Origin: Citrobacter sp. Cu233
GTDB taxonomy: Bacteria; Pseudomonadota; Gammaproteobacteria; Enterobacterales; Enterobacteriaceae
DNA: 64,000 nt
Direction of reading: 5' to 3'
Assembly (NCBI RefSeq): GCF_030332225.1
Contig: NZ_JAOWIF010000028.1
Span: 868,001 to 932,000, forward strand
Shown: positions 42,611 to 52,494 of the stretch, one piece after another
Numbering within the stretch: the stretch's first letter is position 1
Layout: every line of letters starts with the position of its first letter
Position numbers and translations under genes: made by a program
Notes under the pieces: generated by a model
What the model was told of the DNA's origin: nothing
Database searches by the model: none
What the model saw: the letters and a program-made list of their open reading frames with translations, nothing else

Positions 42611-43780
42611 ATGAAAAAAGTCATTTTCTCTTTAGCCCTCGGGACGTTTGGGCTGGGCATGGCCGAGTTTGGCATGATGGGCGTATTAACCGAACTGGCA
42701 CGTGACGTGGGCATTTCCATCCCCGATGCTGGCCATATGATTTCGTTTTACGCCTTTGGCGTTGTCATCGGCGCCCCCATTATCGCCGTGTTTTCCAATC
42801 GTTTTTCCCTCAAACATATTCTGCTGTTTCTGGTCACACTGTGTGTAGCCGGGAACGCTATCTTCACCTTCTCCTCCTCCTTGTTCATGCTGGCGGTAGG
42901 CCGGCTAATCTCCGGTTTTCCACACGGGGCATTTTTTGGCGTCGGCGCGATTATCCTGTCAAAGCTGGCGCGTCCTGGTAAAGTCACCGCCGCCGTAGCG
43001 GGTATGATTTCCGGCATGACCGTCGCCAATCTGATTGGCATCCCTGTTGGCACCTGGCTGAGTCAGACATTTAGCTGGCGCTACACGTTTCTGCTGATTG
43101 CCGTGTTTAACATCGCCGTTATTCTGTCGGTTATCTTTTGGGTACCCAACCTCCGCGACGAAGCAAAAGGCGGACTACGTGAGCAATTTCACTTTCTGAA
43201 AAGTCCCGAACCGTGGCTCATTTTCTCCGCCACCATGTTTGGGAACGCCGGTGTTTTTGCCTGGTTCAGCTACGTAAAACCCTACATGATGTACATCTCG
43301 GGATTCTCCGCAGCGCTGATGACTTTCATCATGATGCTGGTTGGGCTGGGGATGGTGTTGGGCAACCTGATGAGCGGACGACTGTCTGGTCGCTACACGC
43401 CGCTACGCATTGCGATAGTAACCGATTTTGTGATTGTCGTGGCCCTGCTGCTGCTGTTTGCATTCGGCGGCATCAAAGCCGCATCGCTGACGTTCGCCTT
43501 TATTTGCTGTGCAGGGCTATTTGCGCTATCAGCACCGCTGCAAATTTTACTGCTGCAAAACGCGAAGGGCGGTGAACTGCTGGGAGCGGCCGGAGGGCAA
43601 ATGGCCTTTAATCTGGGTAGCGCAATTGGCGCTTACTTCGGCGGCTTAATGTTGACGCTGGGCTTTGCCTACAACTACGTAACGATCCCTGCGGCGCTAC
43701 TGTCTTTTTCCGCGATGTCATCACTGCTGATCTATGGTCGTCTGAAGCGCGGTGTGCAACACGTTGCACCCGCGACGTAA
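42611..43780 (+). CDS. araJ: Major facilitator exporter AraJ
   Basis: This 389-residue transporter of the sugar-efflux branch of the major facilitator family corresponds to E. coli AraJ, an arabinose-induced protein not needed for arabinose use. The ATG at 42611 (MKKVIFSLALGTFGLGMAEF) is chosen; an in-frame ATG at 42512 would add 33 residues unlike any family N-terminus. About twelve membrane segments are visible with the loop VGRLISGFPHGAFFGVGA. I saw no clear AraC site upstream. Confidence 0.95.
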   Translation: MKKVIFSLALGTFGLGMAEFGMMGVLTELARDVGISIPDAGHMISFYAFGVVIGAPIIAVFSNRFSLKHILLFLVTLCVAGNAIFTFSSSLFMLAVGRLISGFPHGAFFGVGAIILSKLARPGKVTAAVAGMISGMTVANLIGIPVGTWLSQTFSWRYTFLLIAVFNIAVILSVIFWVPNLRDEAKGGLREQFHFLKSPEPWLIFSATMFGNAGVFAWFSYVKPYMMYISGFSAALMTFIMMLVGLGMVLGNLMSGRLSGRYTPLRIAIVTDFVIVVALLLLFAFGGIKAASLTFAFICCAGLFALSAPLQILLLQNAKGGELLGAAGGQMAFNLGSAIGAYFGGLMLTLGFAYNYVTIPAALLSFSAMSSLLIYGRLKRGVQHVAPAT

Positions 43781-43784
43781 AAGT

Positions 43785-44693
43785 TTATGCCTGCGGCCAC
43801 AGCCAGGCCGCGCCGCGCACGCCACTGGAGTCACCGTGTAACGCCTTGCGCAGAGGCGTTTCACACTCACCACCAAAAACAAACTGCTTAATCAGTGACG
43901 GAACGTTTTGGTACAGCCTGTCGACATTGCTCATTCCCCCGCCCAGCACAATCACATCCGGGTCGAGAATATTCACCACATGCGCTAACGATTTTGCCAG
44001 GCGTAATTCATATCGGCTCAGCGCCTGTTCCGCCAGCGCATCCTGTTCGTTAACCAGACGGATAATTTCACTGCCTTTTAGCGGGTTCCCACTCAGACGA
44101 TGATAATCAGTAGCAAAACCGGTCCCTGAGATAAAGGTTTCAATACAGCCTTGTTTACCGCAATAGCAAGGTACCTCTTGCCGATAGCGCAACTCATCAT
44201 CATCCATCCACGGCAGCGGATTATGCCCCCACTCGCCCGCCGTGCCATTACCACCGGTATGCACCCGACCATTGAGCGCCACGCCGGAACCACAGCCGGT
44301 ACCAATTATCACCGCAAACACGGTCTGCGCCCCCGCTGCTGCGCCATCGACCGCTTCAGACACCGCCAGGCAGTTAGCATCGTTTGCCAGGCGGACTTCA
44401 CGGTTCAGTCGCGTACTCAGGTCTTTGTCAAAGGGTTGTCCATTGAGCCAGGTCGAGTTGGCATTTTTCACCACCCCGGTATAGGGCGACAGCGATCCGG
44501 GGATCCCTATCCCCACAGTTCCCGCCTGCCCGGTGTCTTTTTCCGCCATCTCCACCAGCGCGGCGATGGTTTCTATGGTTTGTCGATAATCATCACGCGG
44601 CGTCGGCAGGCGATAGCGAAAAAGCTGTTCACCCGCATCGCCAAGCGCGATAACTTCCGTTTTCGTACCGCCTAAATCGATACCAATACGCAC
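43785..44693 (-). CDS. mak: Fructokinase Mak (ROK family)
   Basis: This 302-residue sugar kinase phosphorylates fructose (and, in E. coli, mannose) with ATP. The ROK phosphate motif is [17 protein letters not shown] at the N-terminus, the catalytic-region [13 protein letters not shown] near residue 105, and the zinc-binding [15 protein letters not shown] near 175-190. It is convergent with araJ (four bases apart) and divergent from rdgC. Confidence 0.96.
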   Translation of the reverse strand: MRIGIDLGGTKTEVIALGDAGEQLFRYRLPTPRDDYRQTIETIAALVEMAEKDTGQAGTVGIGIPGSLSPYTGVVKNANSTWLNGQPFDKDLSTRLNREVRLANDANCLAVSEAVDGAAAGAQTVFAVIIGTGCGSGVALNGRVHTGGNGTAGEWGHNPLPWMDDDELRYRQEVPCYCGKQGCIETFISGTGFATDYHRLSGNPLKGSEIIRLVNEQDALAEQALSRYELRLAKSLAHVVNILDPDVIVLGGGMSNVDRLYQNVPSLIKQFVFGGECETPLRKALHGDSSGVRGAAWLWPQA

Positions 44694-44784
44694 GGTTTAC
44701 TCCTCTTCCCGATTAACAATGCAAGCATAGCGACAATTCGCTATCATGCCCGCTGGATTTAACGACAAGGCCGTGGAAATTATC

Positions 44785-45696
44785 ATGCTGTGGTTCAAAA
44801 ATTTAATGGTTTACCGTCTTAGCCGCGATGTTTCTTTGCGTGCCGAAGAGATGGAAAAACAGCTGGCATCAATGACGTTCACCCCTTGCGGTAGCCAGGA
44901 TATGGCAAAAATGGGCTGGGTTCCGCCGATGGGATCGCACAGCGATGCATTAACGCATACCGCCAATGGCCAAATTATTATCTGCGCCCGCAAAGAAGAA
45001 AAAATTCTGCCGTCGCCGGTTATCAAACAGGCGCTGGAAGCAAAAATAGTCAAACTGGAAGCTGAGCAGGGTCGCAAGCTCAAAAAGACCGAAAAAGACT
45101 CGCTGAAAGATGAAGTGTTGCACTCATTGCTGCCGCGCGCCTTTAGCCGCTTCAGCCAGACAATGATGTGGATCGACACCGTCAATGACCTGATCATTGT
45201 CGACTGTGCAAGCGCAAAGAAAGCAGAGGACACGCTGGCTCTGCTGCGTAAAAGCCTCGGTTCACTGCCGGTTGTCCCGCTGACGATGGAAAACCCAATC
45301 GAACTGACGCTGACCGAATGGGTCCGTTCCGGCACGACGGCGCAAGGTTTCCAGTTACTGGATGAAGCCGAACTGAAAGCGATGCTGGAAGATGGCGGCG
45401 TGATCCGCGCGAAGAAACAGGATCTGGTTTGCGATGAAATTGCCGTACACATCGAAGCAGGCAAACTGGTCACCAAGCTGGCTCTCGACTGGCAGCAGCG
45501 TATTCAGTTTGTCATGTGCGACGACGGTTCCATTAAGCGTCTGAAGTTCAGCGATGAACTACGCGATCAGAATGAAGACATCGACCGTGAAGACTATGCT
45601 CAACGTTTTGATGCCGATTTCATCCTGATGACGGGTGAACTGGCCGCGTTGATTAAAAGCCTGGTGGAAGGATTAGGCGGCGAAGCACAGCGCTGA
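44785..45696 (+). CDS. rdgC: Recombination-associated DNA-binding protein RdgC
   Basis: This 303-residue protein forms a ring dimer on double-stranded DNA and restrains RecA. The ATG at 44785 ([18 protein letters not shown]) gives the E. coli length; the upstream in-frame ATG at 44746 is not used in the family. [15 protein letters not shown] and [17 protein letters not shown] are conserved. It is followed by a pair of REP units. Confidence 0.96.
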   Translation: MLWFKNLMVYRLSRDVSLRAEEMEKQLASMTFTPCGSQDMAKMGWVPPMGSHSDALTHTANGQIIICARKEEKILPSPVIKQALEAKIVKLEAEQGRKLKKTEKDSLKDEVLHSLLPRAFSRFSQTMMWIDTVNDLIIVDCASAKKAEDTLALLRKSLGSLPVVPLTMENPIELTLTEWVRSGTTAQGFQLLDEAELKAMLEDGGVIRAKKQDLVCDEIAVHIEAGKLVTKLALDWQQRIQFVMCDDGSIKRLKFSDELRDQNEDIDREDYAQRFDADFILMTGELAALIKSLVEGLGGEAQR

Positions 45697-45709
45697 GTGG
45701 CTTTGTTTT

Positions 45710-45779
45710 GCCAGATGTCACCCTTGCGACTTATCTGGCCTACGCATATTGTAGGCCAGATAAGTGAGTATTATCAGGC
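45710..45779. repeat. Two head-to-head REP units (BIME-like)
   Basis: The first unit (45710-45743) has GCCAGAT...ATCTGGCCTAC; the second, inverted, is GTAGGCCAGATAAGTGAG at 45751 onward. Between them ACTTATCTGGCCTAC (45729-45743) and GTAGGCCAGATAAGT (45751-45765) make a perfect 15-base stem with a seven-base loop. It lies between convergent rdgC and ppnP and could also slow readthrough. Confidence 0.85.
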
Positions 45780-45788
45780 ACTAAACAA

Positions 45789-46094
<306 letters not shown>

Positions 46095-46144
46095 TTAAGT
46101 TGATAACCAATATAGGGGCCTGATGTTGTACCTGTCACGCAAAA

Positions 46145-46822
46145 TTAAGCGAGCAACTCGGATGCCAGTCGGGCAATCAGTACGTTAGACAGAAGAACCG
46201 GGACATCCAGCGACGTTTGCAGTAAATCACGATGGCGTTGGTTAAAACCCAAACAATCCAGCATAATCACATCCGCGCCTTGCTCAAGCAGATCTTTTCC
46301 TGCATCAATCAGCTGTTGTTCAGAACCGTGAATCGGGTTTGCCACGGCATAGACGGGGGACGTCTGTAGCACCTGCCACTTTTGTTCCTGGGCCTGGAGC
46401 AATTCGGCGACCGGCACAATCACCCCAACCTGATGCCCTTCCACAATTGAGGCCACCAGGGGAGGAATTATTCGTAAAGGCTCCAGCAGGATACTATTGC
46501 GGGCCGTCAGGCGGGTAATTGAGGCCGTGCTCATCAGCAAAATAACGTCAAACCCCTGGTTATCCAGCACTTCAACAATACTTTGCAAATCGCGCTCGAC
46601 TTTCTGGCGCGAGACATGAGCCAGTTGATGATCGCTCAGCAGCGTTAATAACACATCTTCGCCGGGCGAGACCGCATACTCGGCCATCACATCTTCCCGC
46701 CGCATCTGTCCCAGCAGGCTGTGGTGAGTAATGTGTTGTTCCTCAATATATTCCGTCAGGAGCGGTAATACCTCACATATCGGCACAACACCAATCGTGA
46801 GGATAGCCAACGACGTACTCAT
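46145..46822 (-). CDS. aroM: AroM family protein
   Basis: This 225-residue protein has the AroM fold, distantly like the Asp/Glu racemase superfamily; the role is unknown although in E. coli it lies in a TyrR-controlled operon with aroL. It begins [20 protein letters not shown], and the [19 protein letters not shown] segment holds the conserved cysteine. Here it lies 278 bases after aroL, without yaiA between. Confidence 0.93.
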   Translation of the reverse strand: MSTSLAILTIGVVPICEVLPLLTEYIEEQHITHHSLLGQMRREDVMAEYAVSPGEDVLLTLLSDHQLAHVSRQKVERDLQSIVEVLDNQGFDVILLMSTASITRLTARNSILLEPLRIIPPLVASIVEGHQVGVIVPVAELLQAQEQKWQVLQTSPVYAVANPIHGSEQQLIDAGKDLLEQGADVIMLDCLGFNQRHRDLLQTSLDVPVLLSNVLIARLASELLA

Positions 46823-47100
46823 TTATTGCTCCACCGTCTTCTTACTTTGCTGTGAATTCCCGGACAAATGCCGGGTACTGACCTGCGCTACAAATGCTCA
46901 AAAGCGTAGCAGCAGATCGGTGATGCATAGTGTAAAGATTCCAAATCATTCCAGTATTATATTGTTATCGTTTAACTTTCAATTTCCGCGGTATACCGGG
47001 AGGTTCGAAAATTGTGATACAGGCACGCTCCGACAGAGGACAGATAATTTGTCTGCGCGCCCGGGATTGAGTGGAAGGGTTGGTCTATATCGGGAAGCCC
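46823..47100. other. aroL-aroM gap where yaiA is missing
   Basis: In E. coli a 63-codon gene, yaiA, lies here. I read all minus-strand frames of this 278-base gap and found no matching product or open frame of that length. The minus strand has ACAATATAATACTGG, which contains a consensus TATAAT, and then TTTACACTATGC, so aroM may have its own promoter. Confidence 0.6.
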
Positions 47101-47646
47101 TTAACAATAAGCTCCGCCCTGTAGTCGTGACCGGGCTTGCGACAGTATCGCAAGAATATCGGCCACAACCTGCGAAGGTTCATTCGTCGCATCAACAATA
47201 TAATGTGCCGCTTCACGATACAGTGCATCGCGCTGCTCAAGAACTTCCTGCACTTCTTCGGTTAATGGTTTACCGGTTAAGGTCGGGCGCAATCCTTCCT
47301 CAGGCGCCACTTCCAGGCGGTTTACCAGTACCGATACTGGTGCACTTAAATAGATGACCATGCCGTGACTACGCATGTAGTGACGATTATATTCAGTAAG
47401 AATAATACCGCCGCCGGTCGCCACGACTGTTGAGGGGGCCGTAACGGCCTGCAAGGCGGTCGTTTCCTGGGCGCGAAAACCTTCCCATCCTTCTCTTTCA
47501 ACAATTTCAGCCACGGTCATCTGCACGTGTGATTGCAACCAACGATCGGTATCAACGAACTGAAAGTCGATGGCTTTCGCCAGTGCCATACCGGTTGTCG
47601 TCTTACCACACCCCCGGGGGCCAACAAGATAAAGCGGTTGTGTCAT
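47101..47646 (-). CDS. aroL: Shikimate kinase II
   Basis: This 181-residue kinase phosphorylates shikimate in the aromatic amino acid pathway. The P-loop is in [16 protein letters not shown], the shikimate site in DTDRWLQ and [10 protein letters not shown], and the glycine-rich [15 protein letters not shown] follows. The ATG at 47646 is used rather than the preceding GTG. The C-terminus ([16 protein letters not shown]) is about seven residues longer and different from E. coli AroL. A TyrR-type box lies upstream. Confidence 0.96.
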   Translation of the reverse strand: MTQPLYLVGPRGCGKTTTGMALAKAIDFQFVDTDRWLQSHVQMTVAEIVEREGWEGFRAQETTALQAVTAPSTVVATGGGIILTEYNRHYMRSHGMVIYLSAPVSVLVNRLEVAPEEGLRPTLTGKPLTEEVQEVLEQRDALYREAAHYIVDATNEPSQVVADILAILSQARSRLQGGAYC

Positions 47647-47734
47647 CACAGAAGTTCCCCAGAGAACCGCAGGTAAGCGGGATCTGATGCTGTTAAAGTT
47701 ATAATCATACCATCAAACTAGTACATCGCCAAAG

Positions 47735-47826
47735 CGTAAAGAATACGTTCCAGTAAGGCGATGAAATCGATTAAACCCTACTATAACAAGAATTCACCAC
47801 GAAGAAAGTGTAAAAAATAAATTACA
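47735..47826. promoter_or_regulatory. TyrR boxes upstream of aroL
   Basis: TGTAAAAAATAAATTACA at 47809-47826 matches the TyrR consensus TGTAAAnnnnnnTTTACA in all but one position. CGTAAAGAATACGTTCCA at 47735-47752 is a weaker second box. E. coli aroL is likewise repressed by TyrR through several boxes. Confidence 0.7.
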
Positions 47827-47830
47827 GTCA

Positions 47831-48286
47831 TTATTTTCTACGTTGAACTTCCAGCCACCATTTGTCCAGTTCAGCCGCAAAATGTTGCCTGTCACGCGGT
47901 GAAAGGCTATCAGGCCCTCCGGTCTGGATCCCGCTGGCACGCAGCGTATCCATAAAATCACGCATCGTCAGACGTTCACGGATTGTCGCCTCGGTATAGC
48001 GTTCACCGCGTGGGTTGAGTGCCGCAGCGCCTTTTTCAATGACTTCAGAAGCCAGCGGGATATCCGCCGTGATCACCAGGTCTCCAGCGCTGCACTGGCG
48101 CACGATTTCGTTATCGGCGACATCAAACCCGGCCGGAACACGTAAGGTGCGGATAAAACGCGAAGGCGGAACGCGCAAACTCTGATTTGCGACCAAAATG
48201 AGCGGCATCTGCATCCGCTCGGAAGCCCGATATAAAATTTCTTTAATCACATTCGGACACGCATCCGCATCCACCCAAATCGTCAT
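47831..48286 (-). CDS. yaiI: UPF0178 family protein YaiI
   Basis: This 151-residue protein is of unknown function with a PIN/Nudix-like N-terminus, [20 protein letters not shown], conserved across the UPF0178 family. The ATG at 48286 is preceded by GGAGG eight bases away and is chosen over upstream in-frame ATGs. The acidic DITADIP-like patch ([13 protein letters not shown]) hints at a metal-dependent nuclease fold. It is divergent from proC. Confidence 0.93.
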   Translation of the reverse strand: MTIWVDADACPNVIKEILYRASERMQMPLILVANQSLRVPPSRFIRTLRVPAGFDVADNEIVRQCSAGDLVITADIPLASEVIEKGAAALNPRGERYTEATIRERLTMRDFMDTLRASGIQTGGPDSLSPRDRQHFAAELDKWWLEVQRRK

Positions 48287-48401
48287 AACACCTCCAGACA
48301 CATGTGCAATTGCACATTGTCTCGTGCTTTTACTTTCAGGCAAAGCGCTGTTTCTCCTTCTGAACGCCTTCATTCCGCGCTAAGCTTAGCTTTCCCAGAT
48401 T

Positions 48402-48440
48402 TACCCTAACTAATTCAAGTTACTTGAAGGATGACGGGTA
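48402..48440. repeat. ERIC remnant with deleted centre
   Basis: TACCCTAACTAATTCAAGTT (one ERIC end) runs directly into ACTTGAAGGATGACGGGTA (the other end), with TACCC/GGGTA at the tips and a TTCAAGT/ACTTGAA dyad in the middle. The ERIC core is absent. It lies 36 bases upstream of proC. Confidence 0.65.
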
Positions 48441-48475
48441 TAAAACAATGAATATCACGCATAGGGAGTGACAAG

Positions 48476-49285
48476 ATGGACAAGAAAATTGGTTTTATCG
48501 GCTGCGGAAATATGGGTAAAGCAATTCTTGGCGGCCTGATCGCCAGCGGCCAGGTACTCCCCGGACAAATCTGGGTCTATACCCCCTCTCCCGATAAAGT
48601 CGCAGCACTGCACGATCAGTACGGCATAAATGCGGCGCAGTCTGCGCAAGAAGTCGCGCAGATCGCAGATATTGTCTTTGGCGCCGTGAAGCCTGGTATC
48701 ATGATTAAGGTGCTGAGTGAAATCACCTCCAGTCTGAACAAAGATTCTCTGGTGGTATCCATTGCCGCGGGCGTCACCCTCGATCAACTCGCCCGCGCAC
48801 TGGGTCATGACCGTAAAATTATCCGCGCAATGCCTAACACGCCGTCACTGGTCAATGCAGGAATGACTTCCGTCACCCCAAATGCGCTGGTGACACCGGA
48901 AGATACTGCTGATGTGTTGAATATTTTCCGCTGCTTTGGCGAAGCCGAAGTCATCGCAGAATCGATGATTCACCCGGTCGTTGGCGTCAGTGGTTCAGCC
49001 CCGGCCTATGTGTTTATGTTTATCGAAGCCATGGCGGATGCCGCCGTTCAGGGCGGCATGCCACGCGCACAAGCATATAAATTCGCGGCACAGGCGGTCA
49101 TGGGATCGGCGAAGATGGTACTGGAAACGGGTAAACATCCCGGAGAACTGAAAGATATGGTGTGCTCACCAGGTGGAACCACCATTGAGGCAGTGCGCGT
49201 CCTCGAAGAACGCGGCTTCCGTTCGTCAGTCATCGAAGCGATGGTTAAGTGCATGGAACAATCAGAGAAACTCAGCAAATCCTGA
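48476..49285 (+). CDS. proC: Pyrroline-5-carboxylate reductase
   Basis: This 269-residue enzyme completes proline synthesis, reducing pyrroline-5-carboxylate with NADPH. The Rossmann motif is IGFIGCGNMGKAILGGL at the N-terminus; RAMPNTPSLVNAGMT and GVSGSAPAYVFMFIEAMADAAV are family signatures, and KDMVCSPGGTTIEAV is the C-terminal one. It is convergent with dgcC by 14 bases. Confidence 0.97.
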   Translation: MDKKIGFIGCGNMGKAILGGLIASGQVLPGQIWVYTPSPDKVAALHDQYGINAAQSAQEVAQIADIVFGAVKPGIMIKVLSEITSSLNKDSLVVSIAAGVTLDQLARALGHDRKIIRAMPNTPSLVNAGMTSVTPNALVTPEDTADVLNIFRCFGEAEVIAESMIHPVVGVSGSAPAYVFMFIEAMADAAVQGGMPRAQAYKFAAQAVMGSAKMVLETGKHPGELKDMVCSPGGTTIEAVRVLEERGFRSSVIEAMVKCMEQSEKLSKS

Positions 49286-49299
49286 GTGCAAGTCGGACG

Positions 49300-50400
49300 T
49301 CAGGCCGCCGCTTCAGTACGGTTACGTCCGGCATTCTTTGCTTTGTAAAGCGCCATATCCGCTGACTTCAACCATTCCCGATAGTGCTCTGTTTCAGAAG
49401 TCAGCGGAGCAACACCGACGCTAATCCGCAGGGCTACTTGCGGAGCACAGGACAAGCGTAACTGGCTAAGTCGTTCATGGACGCGCGACATCGCTGCGAT
49501 TGCGCTGGTTGCAGGTGTACCGCACATAATTACCGCAAACTCATCACCACCAAAACGCCCAATCACATCACTGCCGCGCAGCGTCATTTGCAACTGACGC
49601 GTCAGCGCAACAATCGCCTGATCCCCAACGTCATGACCCCAGGTATCATTGATGCTCTTAAAATGGTCGATATCGATAATAAGCAGAGTGGCATCACGTT
49701 GTTGACGACGGCAATTATCAAATTCATTGCGCAGCAGTAGCTCCCAATGGCGCCGATTATAAACTCCGGTCATTCCATCCCGCGTACTCATTACCTGCAG
49801 GCGGCGTTTATGCTCCGCCAATTTGATCACCGTCTGGTAGCTAACCCAGGCAAACAGTAGCGGATAAATCACCAGTACCGGCAGCGACAACAACACGCTC
49901 AGTTGCGAACTGCTAAACACGACCGGAATATCCGTTAACTGTAGCGTCACCAGACATGAAACCACCATCAACACGACGCCAGCGATGAATAATCGCACCC
50001 CACCTGCGCCCATCAGGTTGATGCAGATAATCATCAGCAGCGCCGTGGATGGCAGCAGGTTTGCCCCCATGATCCCCATCCACATGCCAGCGAGGATCGC
50101 ATCGGCTTTAATATTCGTAAATTCACTGTACAGCGGATCTTCCGCTTTGCTCGCCAATTGCCACGCCAGGTGTGGCCAGACAAACGCCCACCCCACCAGT
50201 AATAGCCACCAACCTCCGGTTATAGGTTGCGAGACTAATACCGACGCGATGGGGAAAAACATTCCCCCCAGCCCGACTGCGCGAGGCAGCCTTATCCGTC
50301 GGGCAAATCGCAGACCGGAACGTTGGTGGTCGTTTTGATGAAGCGATATAAATGCTTCATTCGGTGCGGCCTTCTTTTGATAAAAGTTTTCATCATTCAT
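49300..50400 (-). CDS. dgcC: Diguanylate cyclase DgcC (AdrA/YaiC)
   Basis: This 366-residue membrane protein makes c-di-GMP and in E. coli and Salmonella turns on cellulose synthesis under CsgD. An N-terminal MASE2 domain gives about six membrane segments (residues 30-190), then a GGDEF domain with IGRFGGDEFAVIM and an inhibitory RxxD site (RGSD) five residues before GGDEF, so feedback control is intact. E. coli DgcC starts five residues earlier; here that codon reads ATA, so the ATG at 50400 is used. Confidence 0.95.
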   Translation of the reverse strand: MNDENFYQKKAAPNEAFISLHQNDHQRSGLRFARRIRLPRAVGLGGMFFPIASVLVSQPITGGWWLLLVGWAFVWPHLAWQLASKAEDPLYSEFTNIKADAILAGMWMGIMGANLLPSTALLMIICINLMGAGGVRLFIAGVVLMVVSCLVTLQLTDIPVVFSSSQLSVLLSLPVLVIYPLLFAWVSYQTVIKLAEHKRRLQVMSTRDGMTGVYNRRHWELLLRNEFDNCRRQQRDATLLIIDIDHFKSINDTWGHDVGDQAIVALTRQLQMTLRGSDVIGRFGGDEFAVIMCGTPATSAIAAMSRVHERLSQLRLSCAPQVALRISVGVAPLTSETEHYREWLKSADMALYKAKNAGRNRTEAAA

Positions 50401-50472
50401 CGTATTTGGGAATATTCTGAAACAAATTTCCCAAATTATAGAAAGGGGTCTGGCGGCGGAAGTATGATATTT

Positions 50473-50500
50473 CGGGTGAGCGATTTTATCCGCTCACCCG
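50473..50500. terminator. Hairpin after psiF
   Basis: CGGGTGAGCG (50473-50482) and CGCTCACCCG (50491-50500) form a perfect ten-base stem just beyond the psiF stop; the following bases are AT-rich but not a strict U-run. Confidence 0.6.
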
Positions 50501-50506
50501 TATGTA

Positions 50507-50827
50507 TTACGCAGCTTTTTTCAGGCAAGCGCTCATAAATTTTTTACGATCGTCGCCTTTCAGCGACTGCTCTGTTGCCTGAACATTGCATTCACGCATT
50601 TTCTGCTGCTGCGGCGTCAGACTCTTTTCATCAGGCGCAGACTTACTGTTTTTCAGGCAATCACTCATATATGTCTTCCGGGCATCCCCTTTTAAGGTCT
50701 GCGCCGTCGCCTGCTGGTTGCAGGTGGTCATACGCTGTTGTTGCGGGGTTAGCGTCTTCTCGGCAGCGCCGACAGTAGTTAAGAAAACCAGGCCAAACAA
50801 TAGGGTAACGAGCAATGTTATTTTCAT
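50507..50827 (-). CDS. psiF: Phosphate-starvation-inducible periplasmic protein PsiF
   Basis: This 106-residue protein has a Sec signal (MKITLLVTLLFGLVFLTTVGAA) and then two copies of a repeat: LTPQQQRMTTCNQQA...KGDARKTYMSDCL and LTPQQQKMRECNVQA...KGDDRKKFMSACL, each with a cysteine pair. The role is unknown. It is 147 bases downstream of phoA in the same direction and, in E. coli, is PhoB-induced. Confidence 0.95.
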   Translation of the reverse strand: MKITLLVTLLFGLVFLTTVGAAEKTLTPQQQRMTTCNQQATAQTLKGDARKTYMSDCLKNSKSAPDEKSLTPQQQKMRECNVQATEQSLKGDDRKKFMSACLKKAA

Positions 50828-50854
50828 AGCACCATCCTGTTGTGAGTATTCACT

Positions 50855-50910
50855 CTACACGTCACCTTTCAAGCGACCTCGATGTTGGCTGCCTGAAGGA
50901 TGACGTGTAG
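50855..50910. repeat. Short ERIC-related inverted-repeat element
   Basis: CTACACGTCA (50855-50864) and TGACGTGTAG (50901-50910) are exact inverted ends, and similarity extends inward (CCTTTCAAG facing CCTGAAGGA). The TGAAGGATGACGTGTA end is the same as in the full ERIC at 28774-28899, but the core is missing. It lies in the phoA-psiF gap. Confidence 0.65.
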
Positions 50911-50974
50911 TAAGTCTGGTTGCTGACGCAAAAATAGCCACCTCATAATTAAAATTAAGTGACCAAATAGCCGG

Positions 50975-52390
50975 TTACTTCAGCCCTAACGCCGCTTTCA
51001 TGGTGTAAAACAGGTCGGTCTGATCGGTCAGGCCGACCACATTCGCCGCATGCGGGCCATAGGCGGCAATACGCAACTGGCTGCCGGTATGCTCCTGTGA
51101 TTCCTCTTCCGAGTTGCCATAGCTGATAACCATCACCGCGCCATCTTTGGTATTCAGCGCCTGAGTCAGGCCAGGGGCTTTGGTGTCTGGCGCAACAATC
51201 TGGCTGGCATGCGCGTGGTCAGCAGTCACGACGACCAGCGTATTGCCGTCTTTCTTCGCGAAAGCCAGCGCGCGCTGCACGGCTTCATCCAGATCGACCG
51301 TTTCACCAATCTGACCACACGGGTTTGCGGCGTGATCCTGCTTATCGATGGACGCGCCTTCTACCTGCAGGAAAAAGCCTTTTTCATTCTTGCTTAATAG
51401 CTCAATCGCTTTATCCGTCATCTGCGCAAGCGTTGGTACCGTGTCGTTACGTTTTGGATTTGGCGTACAGGTCACGGCTGGCTTATCAAGGTTACCGTGG
51501 TAAGACGCTTTTGGCCCTTCCCAGCGTACCGGCATGTTGCCGTCAGAGAACAAGCCTAACAGCGGTTTATCCTGATTCGCTTCGGTAATGGCTGCAAGCG
51601 TCGCGGTATCACTGACCATCTGATAACCACGGGCCTGAGCCTGCTCACGCAGCGTTTTACCCTGCCACTCGCCCGCTGCAGCGGTCTCAGCAAAGGTTTT
51701 TGCCCCGCCACCCAGCGTAACATCAGCGCGGGCATTCAATAATTGTTCGGTGATTGACCCTTTTCCGCCTTTTTCCAGCGCATTCGTCGGGCATTTCTCA
51801 GCGGTGACGCTCGGACCATAACATTTACGCGACGTCACATGTGCAACCAGCGCGGCCGGGGTGGCATCCTGCAATTCAGCAGTGGATACGTTGCCTGTCG
51901 CCAGACCGGCAGCTTTGGCCATTTCCAGAATAGTAGCGTGATCTTTTTCGTGAATATCAACGCCCAGCGCACCGTTATATGTTTTAACCCCGGTCGTCCA
52001 TGCCGTCGCAGAGGCTGCAGAATCGGTCACATAGTCAGGTTTACCCGTTTTTTTATCCAACGCGTAGTGCGTGTATTGTCCGGTCAGAGGTAACGCATCA
52101 ATACCTTTAAAAAAACCACCCGCGCCTTCAGCATAATTTCGCGCAGCGGTAATTTCCGAGTCTCCCATACCATCACCGATCAATAAAATAATATTTTTGG
52201 CTGGTTTATCGCTCAAAGAATCTCGTAGTGCTGCCGTTTGATCAGTCGTTAATCGACGCGCGCCACCCGGTGTGGTGATATCTCCCTGTGCGGCACGATT
52301 ATCCATAGCCACTACGGTAGATGTTTCTGCATTAATAACCGGGGTAAACAGCAAGGGTAACAGGGCAATAGCGAGTGCGCTTTGTTTCAC
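50975..52390 (-). CDS. phoA: Alkaline phosphatase
   Basis: This 471-residue periplasmic enzyme releases phosphate from organic esters during phosphate starvation. It starts at GTG (52390) with signal [21 protein letters not shown]. Catalytic Ser102-equivalent is in [14 protein letters not shown]; metal-site regions are [33 protein letters not shown] and [12 protein letters not shown]. It is followed by psiF and preceded by a Pho box. Confidence 0.98.
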   Translation of the reverse strand: MKQSALAIALLPLLFTPVINAETSTVVAMDNRAAQGDITTPGGARRLTTDQTAALRDSLSDKPAKNIILLIGDGMGDSEITAARNYAEGAGGFFKGIDALPLTGQYTHYALDKKTGKPDYVTDSAASATAWTTGVKTYNGALGVDIHEKDHATILEMAKAAGLATGNVSTAELQDATPAALVAHVTSRKCYGPSVTAEKCPTNALEKGGKGSITEQLLNARADVTLGGGAKTFAETAAAGEWQGKTLREQAQARGYQMVSDTATLAAITEANQDKPLLGLFSDGNMPVRWEGPKASYHGNLDKPAVTCTPNPKRNDTVPTLAQMTDKAIELLSKNEKGFFLQVEGASIDKQDHAANPCGQIGETVDLDEAVQRALAFAKKDGNTLVVVTADHAHASQIVAPDTKAPGLTQALNTKDGAVMVISYGNSEEESQEHTGSQLRIAAYGPHAANVVGLTDQTDLFYTMKAALGLK

Positions 52391-52434
52391 TTTATTTTCT
52401 CCATGTACAAATACGGTAAAATTAAAACAAAGCG

Positions 52435-52468
52435 ACTATAAGTATTTGATGTGACACTTTTATGATAA
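52435..52468 (-). promoter_or_regulatory. phoA promoter with Pho box
   Basis: On the minus strand TTATCATAAAAGTGTCACAT (52449-52468) matches the PhoB-binding pattern, and TATAGT (52435-52440) is the -10. There is no good -35, as expected where PhoB replaces it. Confidence 0.85.
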
Positions 52469-52494
52469 TTCGTGGATAAGTAACTGCAGATATC

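Noticed and set aside
44746-44784. Longer N-terminus for rdgC
   Set aside because: The family begins MLWFKN; the added residues are not conserved.
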